DNA of 64,000 nucleotides from Enterococcus diestrammenae (GTDB taxonomy: Bacteria; Bacillota; Bacilli; Lactobacillales; Enterococcaceae). Where the stretch lies: positions 1 through 64,000 of the forward strand of contig NZ_MAEI01000005.1 of the NCBI RefSeq assembly GCF_009933255.1. Direction: 5' to 3'. Positions within the stretch are counted from its first letter, which is position 1; each line of letters starts with the position of its first letter. Shown one piece after another: positions 31,421 through 41,182 of the stretch. The position numbers were made by a program, and so were the translations under genes. Below the pieces are notes generated by a model. It saw nothing but the letters and a program-made list of their open reading frames with translations. It was not told the origin of the DNA and searched no databases.

Positions 31421-31731
31421 GGTTTTCACTCCTTGGTTCGAGCTTTTGATTTAAAAGCTCCTCGTTTTTCTTCCATGCTCGTCACGAGTGGAATGTTGTG
31501 TTTTAAAGTAGTCTTGCTAAATCATATCACAGAAAAAGCAGAAACAAAAGCCTTTCCACCCTGAGGCTTGTTTCTCATTACCCTTCTTTAAAGTTTCTTT
31601 GGCGGTGACCAGCTGACTTTTGCTACCAGTCTTCCTGTTCCATTTTAGACTGTCGCTGCTGGCACCCATTTTTTCTTAAAAAGACCCCCGAAGCGTTCAT
31701 CGAGGGTCTAACATTGCCTTTCTAGTTGCTT
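31421..31731. other. Intergenic region between rbfA and clpX
   Basis: No gene is seen. The right part holds the rbfA terminator (31680-31712). The rest probably carries the clpX promoter on the minus strand, but I cannot point to a convincing pair of boxes. Confidence 0.4.
31680..31712 (-). terminator. Terminator of the rimP-rbfA operon
   Basis: GACCCTCGATG pairs imperfectly with CTTCGGGGGTC and is followed by TTTTTAAG on the minus strand, just after rbfA. Confidence 0.75.
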
Positions 31732-32079
31732 CTAGTCTTTATTTAAATCCCGAAGCATTTGGTCGATTTTGTTGCCATATTGCACCGACTGATCAATTTC
31801 GAAAAAGAGTTCCGGCGTTTTGTACAAGGTCAACCCTTGACCTAACTCCCGGCGGATTAAACCTGAAGCTTTTTCTAACCCTCTTTGTGCTTTTTCTCGA
31901 TCAGAGGCCTTGTCAGATAAAATGCTATAAAAAATCGTAGCTTGCTGTAGATCACCCGTCACACGAACATCTGTAATCGTAACATCCTGAACACGGGGAT
32001 CCCGCACGCGTTTACGCAAAATATCATTGACTTCTCGCAATATTTCTTGGGCAACACGACGGTCACGGTAATTCGCCAT
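31732..32079 (-). CDS. rbfA: 30S ribosome-binding factor RbfA
   Basis: A 115-residue KH-like protein that helps mature the 16S rRNA 5' end during 30S assembly. Typical features are [39 protein letters not shown] and [21 protein letters not shown]. It follows infB by 64 bp in the same direction and ends the operon. truB, which often comes next in Firmicutes, is not here. Confidence 0.95.
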   Translation of the reverse strand: MANYRDRRVAQEILREVNDILRKRVRDPRVQDVTITDVRVTGDLQQATIFYSILSDKASDREKAQRGLEKASGLIRRELGQGLTLYKTPELFFEIDQSVQYGNKIDQMLRDLNKD

Positions 32080-32143
32080 AAGTTGTGCCCTCCATTAATC
32101 AACTGTTGCTGATGGCTACATCTCCACCAGCAACCAGTTAAGT

Positions 32144-34990
32144 TTAGTCTTGTTTGATTTCTTCCATGATGTAGGCTTCAATCACATCGTCGACTTTCAG
32201 GTCGTTGTATTTCTCGATCATCGCCCCACATTCAAAGCCTTGACGGACTTCTTTCGCATCATCTTTAAAGCGTTTCAAGCTAGCCAATTGTCCTTCATAA
32301 ATCACGATACCATCCCGAATAACCCGGACGCCACTATCGCGACGGATGAAGCCATCTGTGACATAACAGCCGGCGATGGTGCCGACTTTGGATACATGGT
32401 AAGTTTCCCGAACCACCATTTGACCAGTGATTTTTTCTTCAAACTCAGGATCCAACATACCTTTCATGGCTGTTTCAATCTCATCGATAGCTTTGTAGAT
32501 AATCCGGTGTAAGCGGATATCAACTTGTTCGCCTTCTGCTTGTTGTTTAGCTTGTGGCGTCGGCCGCACATTGAAACCGATAATGATGGCATTGGAAGCT
32601 GCAGCTAAGGTTACATCACTTTCGTTGATTGCCCCAACTGCCGAATGGACGATGTTGACTCGGACGCCTTCTACATCGATTTTCTTCAAGGAAGCTGCCA
32701 AAGCTTCAGCAGAACCTTGAACGTCAGCTTTGATAATCACGTTGACGTCTTTGAGTTCGCCTTCTTTCAAAGATTCAAAGAGATTATCCAACGTTACCCG
32801 ACTTGAAGATGCCCGGTGTTCGACTAACGCCCGTTTTGCACGTTCTTCACCAGCTGCCCGCGCTGTTTTCTCATCTTCAAAGACTACGAAGTGATCGCCG
32901 GCTTGTGGAACATCATTTAGACCGGTAATTTCCACTGGTGTCGCAGGTCCGGCAGTTTTATCCCGACGACCGATATCATTGGTCATTACCCGTACCCGGC
33001 CAAAGGTATTGCCGACAACGATAGGATCGCCGACTTTCAACGTACCGTTTTGAACCAGCAAGGTTGCAACTGGGCCTTTGCCTTTGTCCAAGCGAGCTTC
33101 GATGACTGTCCCGATGGCTCGTGCAGTCGGATCAGCTTTCAAGTCTTCCACTTCAGCGACTAAAAGAATCATTTCTAAGAGTTCTTCGATGTTTTGACCG
33201 AATTTAGCTGAAATTTGCACGAAAATAGTATCGCCACCCCATGCTTCAGGAATCAATTCATATTCACTGAGCTCTTGCATGACATGATCAGGATTTGCCC
33301 CTGGTTTATCGATTTTGTTTACAGCAACGATGATTGGAACTCCCGCTGCTTTGGCATGGTTAATTGCTTCCACAGTTTGTGGCATCACACCGTCATCTGC
33401 TGCGACTACCAAAATTGTAATATCAGTGATGGAGGCTCCCCGTGCCCGCATGCTAGTAAAGGCTGCGTGCCCTGGTGTATCCAAGAAAGTGATCGGTTTG
33501 CCATCGATATCGATTTGGTAAGCCCCGATATGTTGGGTAATCCCACCGGCTTCACCACTGGTTACCCGGCTATGACGCAAGGTATCCAACAAGGTCGTTT
33601 TCCCATGATCGACGTGACCCATGATAGTAACGACTGGTGGACGAGGGACCAAGTTTTCTTCGTTGACTTCTTCAGGCTCAAAGAATTTATCAATATCAGC
33701 AATATCCACTTGGACTTTTTCTTGTGCTTCGATACCGTAATCAGCTGCCAACAATTCAATAGTATCTTTGTCCAACGGTTGGTTTTGATTGACCATTACC
33801 CCCATCAAGAAGAGTTTCTTGATGATTTCCGCTGGTTCCCGATAAATCTTTTTAGAAATTTCTGCAACGTTCATGCCTTCCGTGTATTCCAAAACTTCAG
33901 GTAACTCACGGAATTTACGTGGTGGCACAGCTGGTTTTTGAGCAACTTGTTGTTTGCCCTTCTTCCCTTTACGTTTGTTACGACGGTTGTTTTGATTCCC
34001 ATAACCGCCACCATAATTACGCTCTCTAGCATCAAATTTATCTTTTGGTTTGTCTTTAAATTCTCTTTTTGGTTTCGCATCAGTCTGTTTTGGTTGTTCC
34101 ACTTGTTGCAATACTTCTTGAGGAACCGCTGGAATCGCCGGTGCTTTCTTAACTGGCGGTTGGCTACGACGTTCTTGCGCTTTTGGTTTGTGTTCAGCTG
34201 TTTTTGGCTGTTCACTACGCCGTTGTTGCCGTTGACGCTGTTGTTGTGCTTCGTTTTCGATTTCTGCTGCCCGGTTTTTCGCCCGTTCCAATGCACTCAT
34301 CTTCGCAGCACCTTGTGGCCGTTGGGCTTGTTGTGCTGTTTGTGTGCGAGGCTGTTCACGACGATCATTACGGTCGTTGCGATCCCGGCGTTGATTGCGA
34401 TTTTGACCCCCTTGGCGATTTTGACCTTGGCCTTGGCCGCCTTGGCGATTTTGGTGGCCTTGATTATTGCTGCGGTTGCCTTGGTTTTGATTACCTTGGC
34501 TGTTGTTGCGATTTTGACCTTGGCCTTGACTGCCACGATTTTGTTGGTTGCCACCGCGATTTTGGTTTTGGTTACCTTGACCACCTTGGCGATTTGACCC
34601 ACCTTGGCGATTGCCTTGGCCTTGCCCGCCTTGACGGTTACCACCGCTAGTATTGCCTTGGCTGCGGGTTTCTTTGTTCCGATTTTGGAATTTTGGGTTA
34701 TTCCGTTGGGTTACGAATTTTTTATGCTCAGGTTTTTCATCCTTCGCATCGTTTGTTTGGTTAGCAGGTTGTTGATTTGCAGGTTTGGGTTCTAATCCAG
34801 GTGCTGGTTGTGATGCGGCTTTGGTGCTGTTTCCTCCTGACACTGCCTGACGCAGCTGCTTTTCTTCAGAGTCAGAAATAGCTCCCATATGATTTTTCAC
34901 ATCAAAACCAAGGGCTTGTGCTTTATCCACAAGATCCTTACTGGATTGATTGATTTCTTTTGCAAGTTCGTAAATTCGTTTTTTCCCCAT
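32144..34990 (-). CDS. infB: Translation initiation factor IF-2
   Basis: A 948-residue initiation GTPase that brings fMet-tRNA to the 30S subunit. The N-terminal IF2-N motif ([20 protein letters not shown]) is followed by a long disordered tract (about 50-290) very rich in Gln, Asn, Gly and Arg. A second IF2-N segment follows, then the G domain with [16 protein letters not shown] (about 458), DTPGHAAF and NKIDKP, and domains II-IV. The ATG at 34990 is behind GAGGAAGGTG. It sits between ylxQ and rbfA in the usual operon. The opposite-strand frames across the low-complexity tract are shadows. Confidence 0.96.
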   Translation of the reverse strand: MGKKRIYELAKEINQSSKDLVDKAQALGFDVKNHMGAISDSEEKQLRQAVSGGNSTKAASQPAPGLEPKPANQQPANQTNDAKDEKPEHKKFVTQRNNPKFQNRNKETRSQGNTSGGNRQGGQGQGNRQGGSNRQGGQGNQNQNRGGNQQNRGSQGQGQNRNNSQGNQNQGNRSNNQGHQNRQGGQGQGQNRQGGQNRNQRRDRNDRNDRREQPRTQTAQQAQRPQGAAKMSALERAKNRAAEIENEAQQQRQRQQRRSEQPKTAEHKPKAQERRSQPPVKKAPAIPAVPQEVLQQVEQPKQTDAKPKREFKDKPKDKFDARERNYGGGYGNQNNRRNKRKGKKGKQQVAQKPAVPPRKFRELPEVLEYTEGMNVAEISKKIYREPAEIIKKLFLMGVMVNQNQPLDKDTIELLAADYGIEAQEKVQVDIADIDKFFEPEEVNEENLVPRPPVVTIMGHVDHGKTTLLDTLRHSRVTSGEAGGITQHIGAYQIDIDGKPITFLDTPGHAAFTSMRARGASITDITILVVAADDGVMPQTVEAINHAKAAGVPIIVAVNKIDKPGANPDHVMQELSEYELIPEAWGGDTIFVQISAKFGQNIEELLEMILLVAEVEDLKADPTARAIGTVIEARLDKGKGPVATLLVQNGTLKVGDPIVVGNTFGRVRVMTNDIGRRDKTAGPATPVEITGLNDVPQAGDHFVVFEDEKTARAAGEERAKRALVEHRASSSRVTLDNLFESLKEGELKDVNVIIKADVQGSAEALAASLKKIDVEGVRVNIVHSAVGAINESDVTLAAASNAIIIGFNVRPTPQAKQQAEGEQVDIRLHRIIYKAIDEIETAMKGMLDPEFEEKITGQMVVRETYHVSKVGTIAGCYVTDGFIRRDSGVRVIRDGIVIYEGQLASLKRFKDDAKEVRQGFECGAMIEKYNDLKVDDVIEAYIMEEIKQD

Positions 34991-35092
34991 GCAATCACCT
35001 TCCTCGTAAATGTGCCACAACGGTCTATTTTCAGCTTTCGCACTTACAGACTATGTGTCTGCCCGCCTAAAAAGCTAACTGTTGTCGCCTGA

Positions 35093-35395
35093 CTAACCTT
35101 GGATCAATTCCTTCATCTTCTTGGCAAACCCACCATCCATCACGGCAATCGCTGTCCGAGGACGGCCGATTGCCTGACTGATAGCTGCTTGTGTCAGCCC
35201 GTCAAAAAAGGAAATCTCGTAATAGGTACTTTTGTCTTGTATCTTTTTATGGGTGTTCTTCCCTGCGTCTTGGGCAACAAAGACTAGCTTGGCATTTTGC
35301 GAACGGATTTCTTTTACTACCGCTTCTTCGCCTGTAACCAATTTGCCAGCCCGCATTGCCAGACCCAGCATATTCAACAATCTATCTTGATTCAT
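35093..35395 (-). CDS. ylxQ: L7Ae-family ribosomal protein YlxQ
   Basis: A 100-residue L7Ae/L30e-like RNA-binding protein (K-turn binder) encoded between ylxR and infB in most Firmicutes. It begins MNQDRLLNMLGLAMRAGKLVTGEEAV, with LVFVAQDAGKNTHKKI in the middle. The ATG at 35395 lies inside the end of ylxR (14-bp overlap), indicating translational coupling. A longer version without a site is possible but unlikely. Confidence 0.88.
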   Translation of the reverse strand: MNQDRLLNMLGLAMRAGKLVTGEEAVVKEIRSQNAKLVFVAQDAGKNTHKKIQDKSTYYEISFFDGLTQAAISQAIGRPRTAIAVMDGGFAKKMKELIQG

Positions 35396-35684
35396 TGCCA
35401 AACAACTCCCGCCGTGCTTTTTGATGACTGACATAATCCAGTAACTCTTGGTAGAACTCATCTGTCAGTTCCGTTTCTAACACGCGGTCTAATATTCGTT
35501 TATCCCAAGCTTTTTGAACCTCTTCTGGCTCAATGGCGACGTAAGCTCCCCGACCAGGCATTTTCCCGGTTGGATCAATGGCTACGTGACCTTCTTTGGA
35601 ACGAGTGATGCGGATTAGCTCCTTTTTAGGAAGCATCTCTCCGGATACCACTGATTTTCTCAAAGGGACTTTGCGTTTTTTCAT
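35382..35684 (-). CDS. ylxR: YlxR family protein, likely nucleic-acid binding
   Basis: A 100-residue protein of the YlxR (DUF448) family, MKKRKVPLRKSVVSGEMLPKKEL, with the conserved GRGAYV motif. The domain is thought to bind RNA, and relatives act as regulators or RNase P partners in some species. The ATG at 35684 follows GAGGTGG; a GTG three codons upstream overlaps that site. It lies 12 bp after nusA and overlaps ylxQ. Confidence 0.9.
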   Translation of the reverse strand: MKKRKVPLRKSVVSGEMLPKKELIRITRSKEGHVAIDPTGKMPGRGAYVAIEPEEVQKAWDKRILDRVLETELTDEFYQELLDYVSHQKARRELFGNESR

Positions 35685-35696
35685 CGCGGCCACCTC

Positions 35697-36965
35697 TTAG
35701 TTCTCCTGATCAGCATCAGTTTCTTCTGCTGCCTCAGTCGTCTCTTCCATCGGTACAACTTCATCCACGGCTTCATTTGCAGCTTTTTCGGAAGCAATCT
35801 CTTCGTACTCATCTGCGGTTAAATCAGAGTTGACAAGCGCTTCATCGGTTTCTTGCAAGGCATCTTCCAATGTATCAAAATCTTCTCCAGCATCGATGTA
35901 AGAACCTTCTTCCAATTTGGCATAAAACTCTTCCATATCGGATTCAGATTTGATATCAATTTTAAACCCGGTCAGTTTGGCAGCCAAGCGAGCATTTTGC
36001 CCCCGTTTCCCAATTGCCAATGACAATTGGTAGTCTGGTACCACGACTGTACAAGCTTTGGGATTATCCAAGTCAAAAATCACATCCACTGCTTCAGCTG
36101 GATTCAAGGAGTTCGCAATAAAGATAGCGGGATCTTCATCCCATTCCACGATATCCATGTTTTCCCCTTTAAGTTCATTTACGATAGCTTGTACCCGCGA
36201 ACCTTTAGGACCAACACAAGTCCCTACCGGATCGACATTGGGATCATTGGAACGCACGGCTACTTTCGAGCGATCACCAGCTTCGCGAGCGATGCTGACG
36301 ATTTCCACGATACCATCGTAAACTTCTGGTACTTCTTGTTCAAACAAGCGACGCAGCAAATCTGGATGACTCCGGCTCACAAAGACTTGTGGACCTTTTG
36401 AGGTATTTTCTACTCGTGACACGTAAACTTTGATACGGTCATGAGGTTGGTAAAACTCGTTGGGCATTTGGTCTTGTTTTGAGAGGACAGCTTCAATCTT
36501 ACCTAAGTTGACATAGATGTAACGGTTGTCTTGGCGTTCCACAATCCCTTGCATAATATCTTTTTCATACTGGGAAAATTCGTTGTAGATGATATTGCGT
36601 TCGGCTTCCCGTACTCGTTGCAAGATGACTTGTTTTGCCGTTTGGGCAGCGATTCGACCAAAGTCTTTAGGAGTCACTTCAAAACGAATTTTATCCCCAA
36701 TTTCATAAGCGGGATTGATTTTCAAAGCTTCCTTCAATGACACTTCCAACTGTGAATCCATCACTTCTTCGGTCACTTCTTTGACAGAATAGACGTGGAT
36801 ATCACCTTTCTTTTGGTTGAATTCCACTTCTACATTTTGCGCTTGACCGTAGTGGCGTTTGTAGGCAGAAACCAATGCCGCTTCCAGCGCTTCAATGACA
36901 ATCTCTTTTGATACGCCTTTTTCCGCTTCTAACGCGTCCAATGCGTTCAACATTTCTTTACTCAT
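35697..36965 (-). CDS. nusA: Transcription termination/antitermination factor NusA
   Basis: A 422-residue elongation factor that binds RNA polymerase and nascent RNA, stimulating pausing and intrinsic termination. An N-terminal RNAP-binding domain (1-130; [18 protein letters not shown]) is followed by S1 (about 135-200; [22 protein letters not shown]), KH1 ([19 protein letters not shown]) and KH2 ([19 protein letters not shown]). A strongly acidic tail follows (350-422; repeated Glu/Asp), as in other enterococci and streptococci. It starts 17 bp after rimP. Confidence 0.96.
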   Translation of the reverse strand: MSKEMLNALDALEAEKGVSKEIVIEALEAALVSAYKRHYGQAQNVEVEFNQKKGDIHVYSVKEVTEEVMDSQLEVSLKEALKINPAYEIGDKIRFEVTPKDFGRIAAQTAKQVILQRVREAERNIIYNEFSQYEKDIMQGIVERQDNRYIYVNLGKIEAVLSKQDQMPNEFYQPHDRIKVYVSRVENTSKGPQVFVSRSHPDLLRRLFEQEVPEVYDGIVEIVSIAREAGDRSKVAVRSNDPNVDPVGTCVGPKGSRVQAIVNELKGENMDIVEWDEDPAIFIANSLNPAEAVDVIFDLDNPKACTVVVPDYQLSLAIGKRGQNARLAAKLTGFKIDIKSESDMEEFYAKLEEGSYIDAGEDFDTLEDALQETDEALVNSDLTADEYEEIASEKAANEAVDEVVPMEETTEAAEETDADQEN

Positions 36966-36982
36966 TGTTTGATTCCTCCATC

Positions 36983-37456
36983 TTAAAATTGAATGGCTAA
37001 ACGGGCCTTGGCGATATTTTTCCGATCAAAGGTCATGACTTTGACCCGTGTCTTGATTTTCACCTTCAATGTCACGGTTTCAGGAGTGAAAGAATCCAGG
37101 AATCCTTCATAAATTTTTGCTCCATCAACTGGCTGATAAAGGGAAATATGGATGTATTCCCCCTGGGCACGCTCGTAATCACTTTCTTTTTTCAAAGGTC
37201 GTTCAGCTCCGGGAGACGACACCTCCAAGAAGTAAGCTTGGGGAATCGGATCCGGATCGCAGGCATCCAATTTTTCACTTACCAATTCACTGACATAGGC
37301 ACACTCCTCGATATCAATCCCGCCTTCTTTGTCAATGAACAAGCGCAGAAACCAGCTCTTCCCTTCTTTCAAAAACTCAAGATCCACTAGTTCGAAATGA
37401 TTCTCATCCAAGATCGGTGTGACCAACTCAGTCACGGTTTCGATCACGCTGCTCAA
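36983..37456 (-). CDS. rimP: Ribosome maturation factor RimP
   Basis: A 157-residue RimP (YlxS), required for 30S maturation. Key segments are [39 protein letters not shown] and the conserved [15 protein letters not shown] choose a TTG start at 37456 (LSSVIETV) because AGGAGG lies about 9 nt upstream and the residues further upstream are basic, non-conserved and run through the leader hairpin. It is the first gene of rimP-nusA-ylxR-ylxQ-infB-rbfA. Confidence 0.92.
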   Translation of the reverse strand: MSSVIETVTELVTPILDENHFELVDLEFLKEGKSWFLRLFIDKEGGIDIEECAYVSELVSEKLDACDPDPIPQAYFLEVSSPGAERPLKKESDYERAQGEYIHISLYQPVDGAKIYEGFLDSFTPETVTLKVKIKTRVKVMTFDRKNIAKARLAIQF

Positions 37457-37502
37457 TTGTCTTCGCCTCCTTTTGCTTATTCGTAAACGACGCTTTTTCA
37501 TT

Positions 37503-37532
37503 AAAAAGAGTGAGGGAAAAAATCCCTCACTC
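37503..37532 (-). terminator. Leader terminator (attenuator) of the rimP-nusA operon
   Basis: GAGTGAGGGA pairs perfectly with TCCCTCACTC and is followed by TTTTT on the minus strand. It lies downstream of the promoter at 37557-37585 and about 50 nt before the rimP start, so transcripts from that promoter must pass it. In B. subtilis the nusA operon is reported to be autoregulated by NusA-stimulated termination in its leader. It might instead simply terminate the gene at 37663-38376. Confidence 0.7.
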
Positions 37533-37556
37533 CACAAAGTATCATTACCGTTTGTA

Positions 37557-37585
37557 ACTATAGCACATTTTTTCAGAAAGCTCAA
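37557..37585 (-). promoter_or_regulatory. Promoter of the rimP-nusA-infB operon
   Basis: The minus strand shows TTGAGC (37580-37585), a 17-nt spacer and TATAGT (37557-37562). The predicted start is a short distance upstream of the terminator hairpin. Confidence 0.55.
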
Positions 37586-37662
37586 CTGTTCCCACTGCTT
37601 TTCTTGTTATTTCATGGTTTTCCAGTCAGCTATTTAGGTTTTCTTTACAAACTTAATACCTA

Positions 37663-38376
37663 CTAGACTTGTTCAAGCCACTGCAACAAAATTTCCGTCA
37701 GCTGCTTTTGCTGCAGTTGGGCGGGCAAGGCTTTTGGTCGGTGACCACAAACACTTACAAAACCGAGATGGTCGCCGCCGTTTATGGATACAAACGTGGT
37801 GTTTGTTGGATACAACTGCTTTTCTTGGAAACTAATCCTTCCACTAGTTTTTTTATCTTGTGATCCTGTCACCACCAAAGCTGGCAACGCCATGCTTTGC
37901 AGGTTTTCTCCATACAATGGCAAAGCCCCCAGATAAATCGTTCCCTTGAGTCTGGCATCATTTGTCAACAGTCTTTCATTGGCTAAAGTAGCAGCTAACT
38001 CACCACCTATCCCATGCCCAACCAAGATATAGCTACGATGAGGAAAACGACGTAAAATTGCTTCCGCTTTTTTGATTGCTTGACTTGGTAGCAAGCTATC
38101 CAACACAAAGACAGGATACCCTACCTTAGCGAGATTACTCACCCAGGGGCTGTAAGCTTCTCCTGCCACCAGCGCTTCAGGAATCACGATAACCATCGGC
38201 AACTCTTCTTGCAAACTCGGGAAATACCAACCTTCTTTTTGCCGTAAACTATCTCGATTCGTCAGCAAGGCCGTTTCCGTTGGACGCTTTAATTGCTGTC
38301 GCCACCACAAAGCCCCAGCAACCGTCGCTACTCCAGCGCTTGCTAACAGACCACCAACTACTTTTGTCTTTTTCAT
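37663..38376 (-). CDS. Alpha/beta-hydrolase-like protein with Gly at the nucleophile position
   Basis: A 237-residue protein with an N-terminal signal anchor (about 6-24; VVGGLLASAGVATVAGALWW) and an extracellular alpha/beta-hydrolase fold: MVIVIPEALV, YPVFVLDSLLPS, YILVGHGIGGELAATLA, LPALVVTGSQDKK and NGGDHLGF with the likely catalytic His. The nucleophile elbow normally reads GHSxGG; here residue 122 is Gly (GHGIGG). The usual serine chemistry is therefore doubtful, unless another residue serves or the protein is a non-enzymatic relative. The ATG has GGTGG upstream. It lies between tig and rimP. Confidence 0.78.
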   Translation of the reverse strand: MKKTKVVGGLLASAGVATVAGALWWRQQLKRPTETALLTNRDSLRQKEGWYFPSLQEELPMVIVIPEALVAGEAYSPWVSNLAKVGYPVFVLDSLLPSQAIKKAEAILRRFPHRSYILVGHGIGGELAATLANERLLTNDARLKGTIYLGALPLYGENLQSMALPALVVTGSQDKKTSGRISFQEKQLYPTNTTFVSINGGDHLGFVSVCGHRPKALPAQLQQKQLTEILLQWLEQV

Positions 38377-38624
38377 CCAACCACCTACTTTCAGTACCAG
38401 TATACCGACAGTACTAGTTATCTAACAAATGATATGCAAAACTAGGGATTTTTACCTCGACAACACAAGAAAACAGAGGGGACTTACTTCCGATAGAATC
38501 CCTCGTGTTGTTTTGAGACTGGCATTCCAATTCTACATCGCTAAATTCCACCTTTTTATGGCAGCAAACTGACAGCGTGATTCATCGGCCTTTGGGGCGT
38601 TTTGTCTTTAAGTTCTTTACCTAT

Positions 38625-38659
38625 AAAAAACCGCCAAGGATTATTCCTCGACGGTTTTT
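38625..38659 (-). terminator. Terminator after tig
   Basis: AAAAACCGTCGAGGA pairs with TCCTTGGCGGTTTTTT (one mismatch) on the minus strand, immediately after the tig stop. Confidence 0.85.
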
Positions 38660-38666
38660 GTAATGC

Positions 38667-39950
38667 TTATTTTTCAACAGCTGTGCCGGTAACCAATTCC
38701 ACTGCTTTTTTCATAGCAATGTCATGTTTCAACATGTCTTCAGTCAAGACGCGTTTGATTTGTTCAACAGGCATATTGTAGGCTTCAGACAATTCTTTGA
38801 TTTCGTTTGCGATATCTTCTTCAGTCGCTTCGATGCCTTCCGCCGCTGCGATAGCTTCGATTACTAAATTCGTTTTCACGCGAACGCCAGCTTCACCTTC
38901 GAATTGTTTGTGTAAGTCTTCTTCAGTTGAACCAGTCAATTGATAGTACATTTCAGGAGAGATCCCTTGACGTTGCATATTGTTCAAGAATTCATCCATT
39001 GAACGGTGTACTTCATCGTGAACCATTACGTGAGGCAAATCAAGCACTTCAGCGTTATCGACAGCTTTTTTAAGAGCTTCTTCGTCACGAGCATCTTCAG
39101 CGCCTTTTTCTTTGGCTTCTGTCAATTCTTTACGATATTTTTCTTTCAATTCGTCTAAAGTTTCAACAGTATCGTCGACGTCTTTAGCAAATTCGTCGTC
39201 TAATTCTGGAAGTTCTTTCGCTTTTACTTCATGCACAGTAACTTTGAAGACTGCTTCTTTGCCTGCCAAGTCTTCTGCTTGGTAATCTTCTGGGAACGTT
39301 ACTGTTACATCAGTGTTATCTTCGGCTTTTTTACCAACCAATTGGTCTTCAAAGCCTGGGATAAATGAACCTGAACCCAATTCCAAGGAATAATTTTCCC
39401 CTTTGCCACCTTCAAAAGCTTCGCCGTCCACAAAACCTTCGAAATCAATAACAACAGTGTCACCGATTTCAGCTGCTTCGTCTTCTTTAACAACTAATTC
39501 AGCTTGAGCTTCTTGTTCCCGTTGCAAACGAGTTGCGACATCTTCATCTGTGACTTCACGATCTTGTTTAGATACTTCTAAATCTTTGTATTGACCCAAT
39601 TTGACTTCTGGTTTAACAGTGACTTCGGCTTTGATCACCCAGTCAGCGTCTTTATCCATGCTTTCAACGTCGATATTTGGTTGAGCAACTGGTTCGATGC
39701 CAGCTTCTTTCACAGCCTTTTCGTAAGCAGCAGGTAACACGAAGTTCAAACCATCTTCGTACAATGCTTCTTCGCCATACATCCGGTTGAATACTTGACG
39801 GGATACTTTCCCTTTACGGAAGCCCGGTACGTTCAAATTGCCTTTTACTTTATTGAAGGCTTGTGTCAAACCTTTTTGTACTTCTTCTTGCGGAATTGAA
39901 AAAGTCAACACACCATCATTGGTGCCTGTTTTTTCCCATTTTGCAGTCAT
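38667..39950 (-). CDS. tig: Trigger factor, ribosome-associated chaperone and prolyl isomerase
   Basis: A 427-residue trigger factor that binds the ribosome exit tunnel (L23) and nascent chains. The ribosome-binding domain has the signature GFRKGKVSR (about 44-52). The FKBP-type domain (about 165-245) includes [30 protein letters not shown]. The C-terminal helical domain completes the protein. It begins [17 protein letters not shown] behind CGGAGGG. The promoter at 40010-40038 is clear. In many Firmicutes tig precedes clpX; here the rimP operon lies between them. Confidence 0.96.
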   Translation of the reverse strand: MTAKWEKTGTNDGVLTFSIPQEEVQKGLTQAFNKVKGNLNVPGFRKGKVSRQVFNRMYGEEALYEDGLNFVLPAAYEKAVKEAGIEPVAQPNIDVESMDKDADWVIKAEVTVKPEVKLGQYKDLEVSKQDREVTDEDVATRLQREQEAQAELVVKEDEAAEIGDTVVIDFEGFVDGEAFEGGKGENYSLELGSGSFIPGFEDQLVGKKAEDNTDVTVTFPEDYQAEDLAGKEAVFKVTVHEVKAKELPELDDEFAKDVDDTVETLDELKEKYRKELTEAKEKGAEDARDEEALKKAVDNAEVLDLPHVMVHDEVHRSMDEFLNNMQRQGISPEMYYQLTGSTEEDLHKQFEGEAGVRVKTNLVIEAIAAAEGIEATEEDIANEIKELSEAYNMPVEQIKRVLTEDMLKHDIAMKKAVELVTGTAVEK

Positions 39951-40009
39951 TGTTTTCCCTCCGAATAATCAGAAATTTTCATATGATTGTGCTTAATACA
40001 TACCTAATG

Positions 40010-40038
40010 ATAGTACACTAACCCTTGTTAAATGTAAA
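40010..40038 (-). promoter_or_regulatory. Promoter of tig
   Basis: The minus strand shows TTTACA (40033-40038), a 17-nt spacer and TACTAT (40010-40015), about 60 nt upstream of the tig start. Confidence 0.5.
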
Positions 40039-40211
40039 CAATTTGCTTAGAAAAGGATTGTGAATTTTTTGTGGTAGTCCCCTTTGCGCTCCTCCTCGTT
40101 TGATACTCCGGCTCCTTGACAATAGCTGATAATTTAAAACTGAAAAAACGACAGTCTAGCGCCAGTCAGCCCGTGCAATTCAAAGCAACTTGCCTCAAAC
40201 AGCGAAAGATA

Positions 40212-41165
40212 TCAATATAAGCCTTGCATTTTCTCACGAAGGCGTTGTTTATAGGCTTGAATTGCGTTAAAAGGAAGCAACGCGGCCATATCCGCTTGCC
40301 CCATTGCCACCTGATACTCTAGCCAATAGCTTTCACTCCAAGCTTCAGGGTTTTCAGCTTGGGGAGAAAATGGAAAAGTCATAGCAAAATGGGCACGAAC
40401 CTCACTCGCCACCGCTGCTGCCATTACGGGATCCTCTTGCCCGTGAACTTCTTCTAAATAGCTAAGCATCTCAGCTAACACGGGACTATCTGCCGGCAGC
40501 ACTTCTTCAGCTAACGAGACCTCCACCAGAACTCCTTCTAGATTTTTAATGAGGATAGTTTCTTGATAGCCTAGTTTTAACAATTCTTCGACTAAGCGCG
40601 GTCGCAAAAAGGGATTATTAATTTTCGGCAACAAATCGCTACATAGCGAAACAAAACAATTGAACGTCAATCCATTGGTAAAATTTTCCCAAGCAGGGGC
40701 TGCCACCGGCAAGCCCTGCTCATCAAGTTTGCGTAAAACTTCTCGTTTGATAGTTGCCAAATCGGGATCATAAAACAGTTGGCTTGTTTCCAAATGCTCC
40801 AATTGGTGCCGCCACTGGCTAAAGTCCACAGCGACAAGCGGCTGAACCTTTTCCAAAGCCACTAAATAACTACGTGCAGTCAAATACTGTTGGTCCAATA
40901 GATAAAGACGCAAGAGTTGGTCGACCCCTTCTGGATCCCGATCATATGCCTCTTGATGGTCTTGCGCCATAGTCAGCCCCTGCCGATACGCACCTAATTT
41001 TTCCAAGCAAAACAAGATTCGCTTTTGTACCGTGTATTCTGGAGCTACCTGGTAGCAATCTTGGAAATATTGTAGAGCCTGTTGAAAATCATCCTTTGCC
41101 AGGGCTTTTTCTCCCAGCTTTAGTAGCCGATGCTGATCATCTGGAAATAAAATTGTTTCCCCCAT
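40212..41165 (-). CDS. TPR-like protein, DUF3196-type
   Basis: A 317-residue soluble protein. The N-terminal part (about 10-110) has two to three tetratricopeptide-like helical repeats (LLKLGEKALAKDDFQQALQYF, then CLEKLGAYRQGLTMAQ). The C-terminal half contains NPFLRPRLVEELLKLGY and ends QRLREKMQGLY, a pattern I associate with DUF3196 proteins of Lactobacillales. It may be a scaffold or adaptor; no partner is evident. It follows the RDD protein by 17 bp and is probably in a sppA-RDD-TPR unit. Confidence 0.75.
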   Translation of the reverse strand: MGETILFPDDQHRLLKLGEKALAKDDFQQALQYFQDCYQVAPEYTVQKRILFCLEKLGAYRQGLTMAQDHQEAYDRDPEGVDQLLRLYLLDQQYLTARSYLVALEKVQPLVAVDFSQWRHQLEHLETSQLFYDPDLATIKREVLRKLDEQGLPVAAPAWENFTNGLTFNCFVSLCSDLLPKINNPFLRPRLVEELLKLGYQETILIKNLEGVLVEVSLAEEVLPADSPVLAEMLSYLEEVHGQEDPVMAAAVASEVRAHFAMTFPFSPQAENPEAWSESYWLEYQVAMGQADMAALLPFNAIQAYKQRLREKMQGLY

Positions 41166-41182
41166 AGTCTCCCTCGGTTCTC

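Noticed and set aside
33938..34650. Long frames on the plus strand (219 and 155 codons) opposite infB
   Set aside because: They are the antisense of the Gln/Asn/Gly-rich tract of IF-2. Their hydrophobic, repetitive composition follows from that codon bias, and they have no ribosome binding sites.
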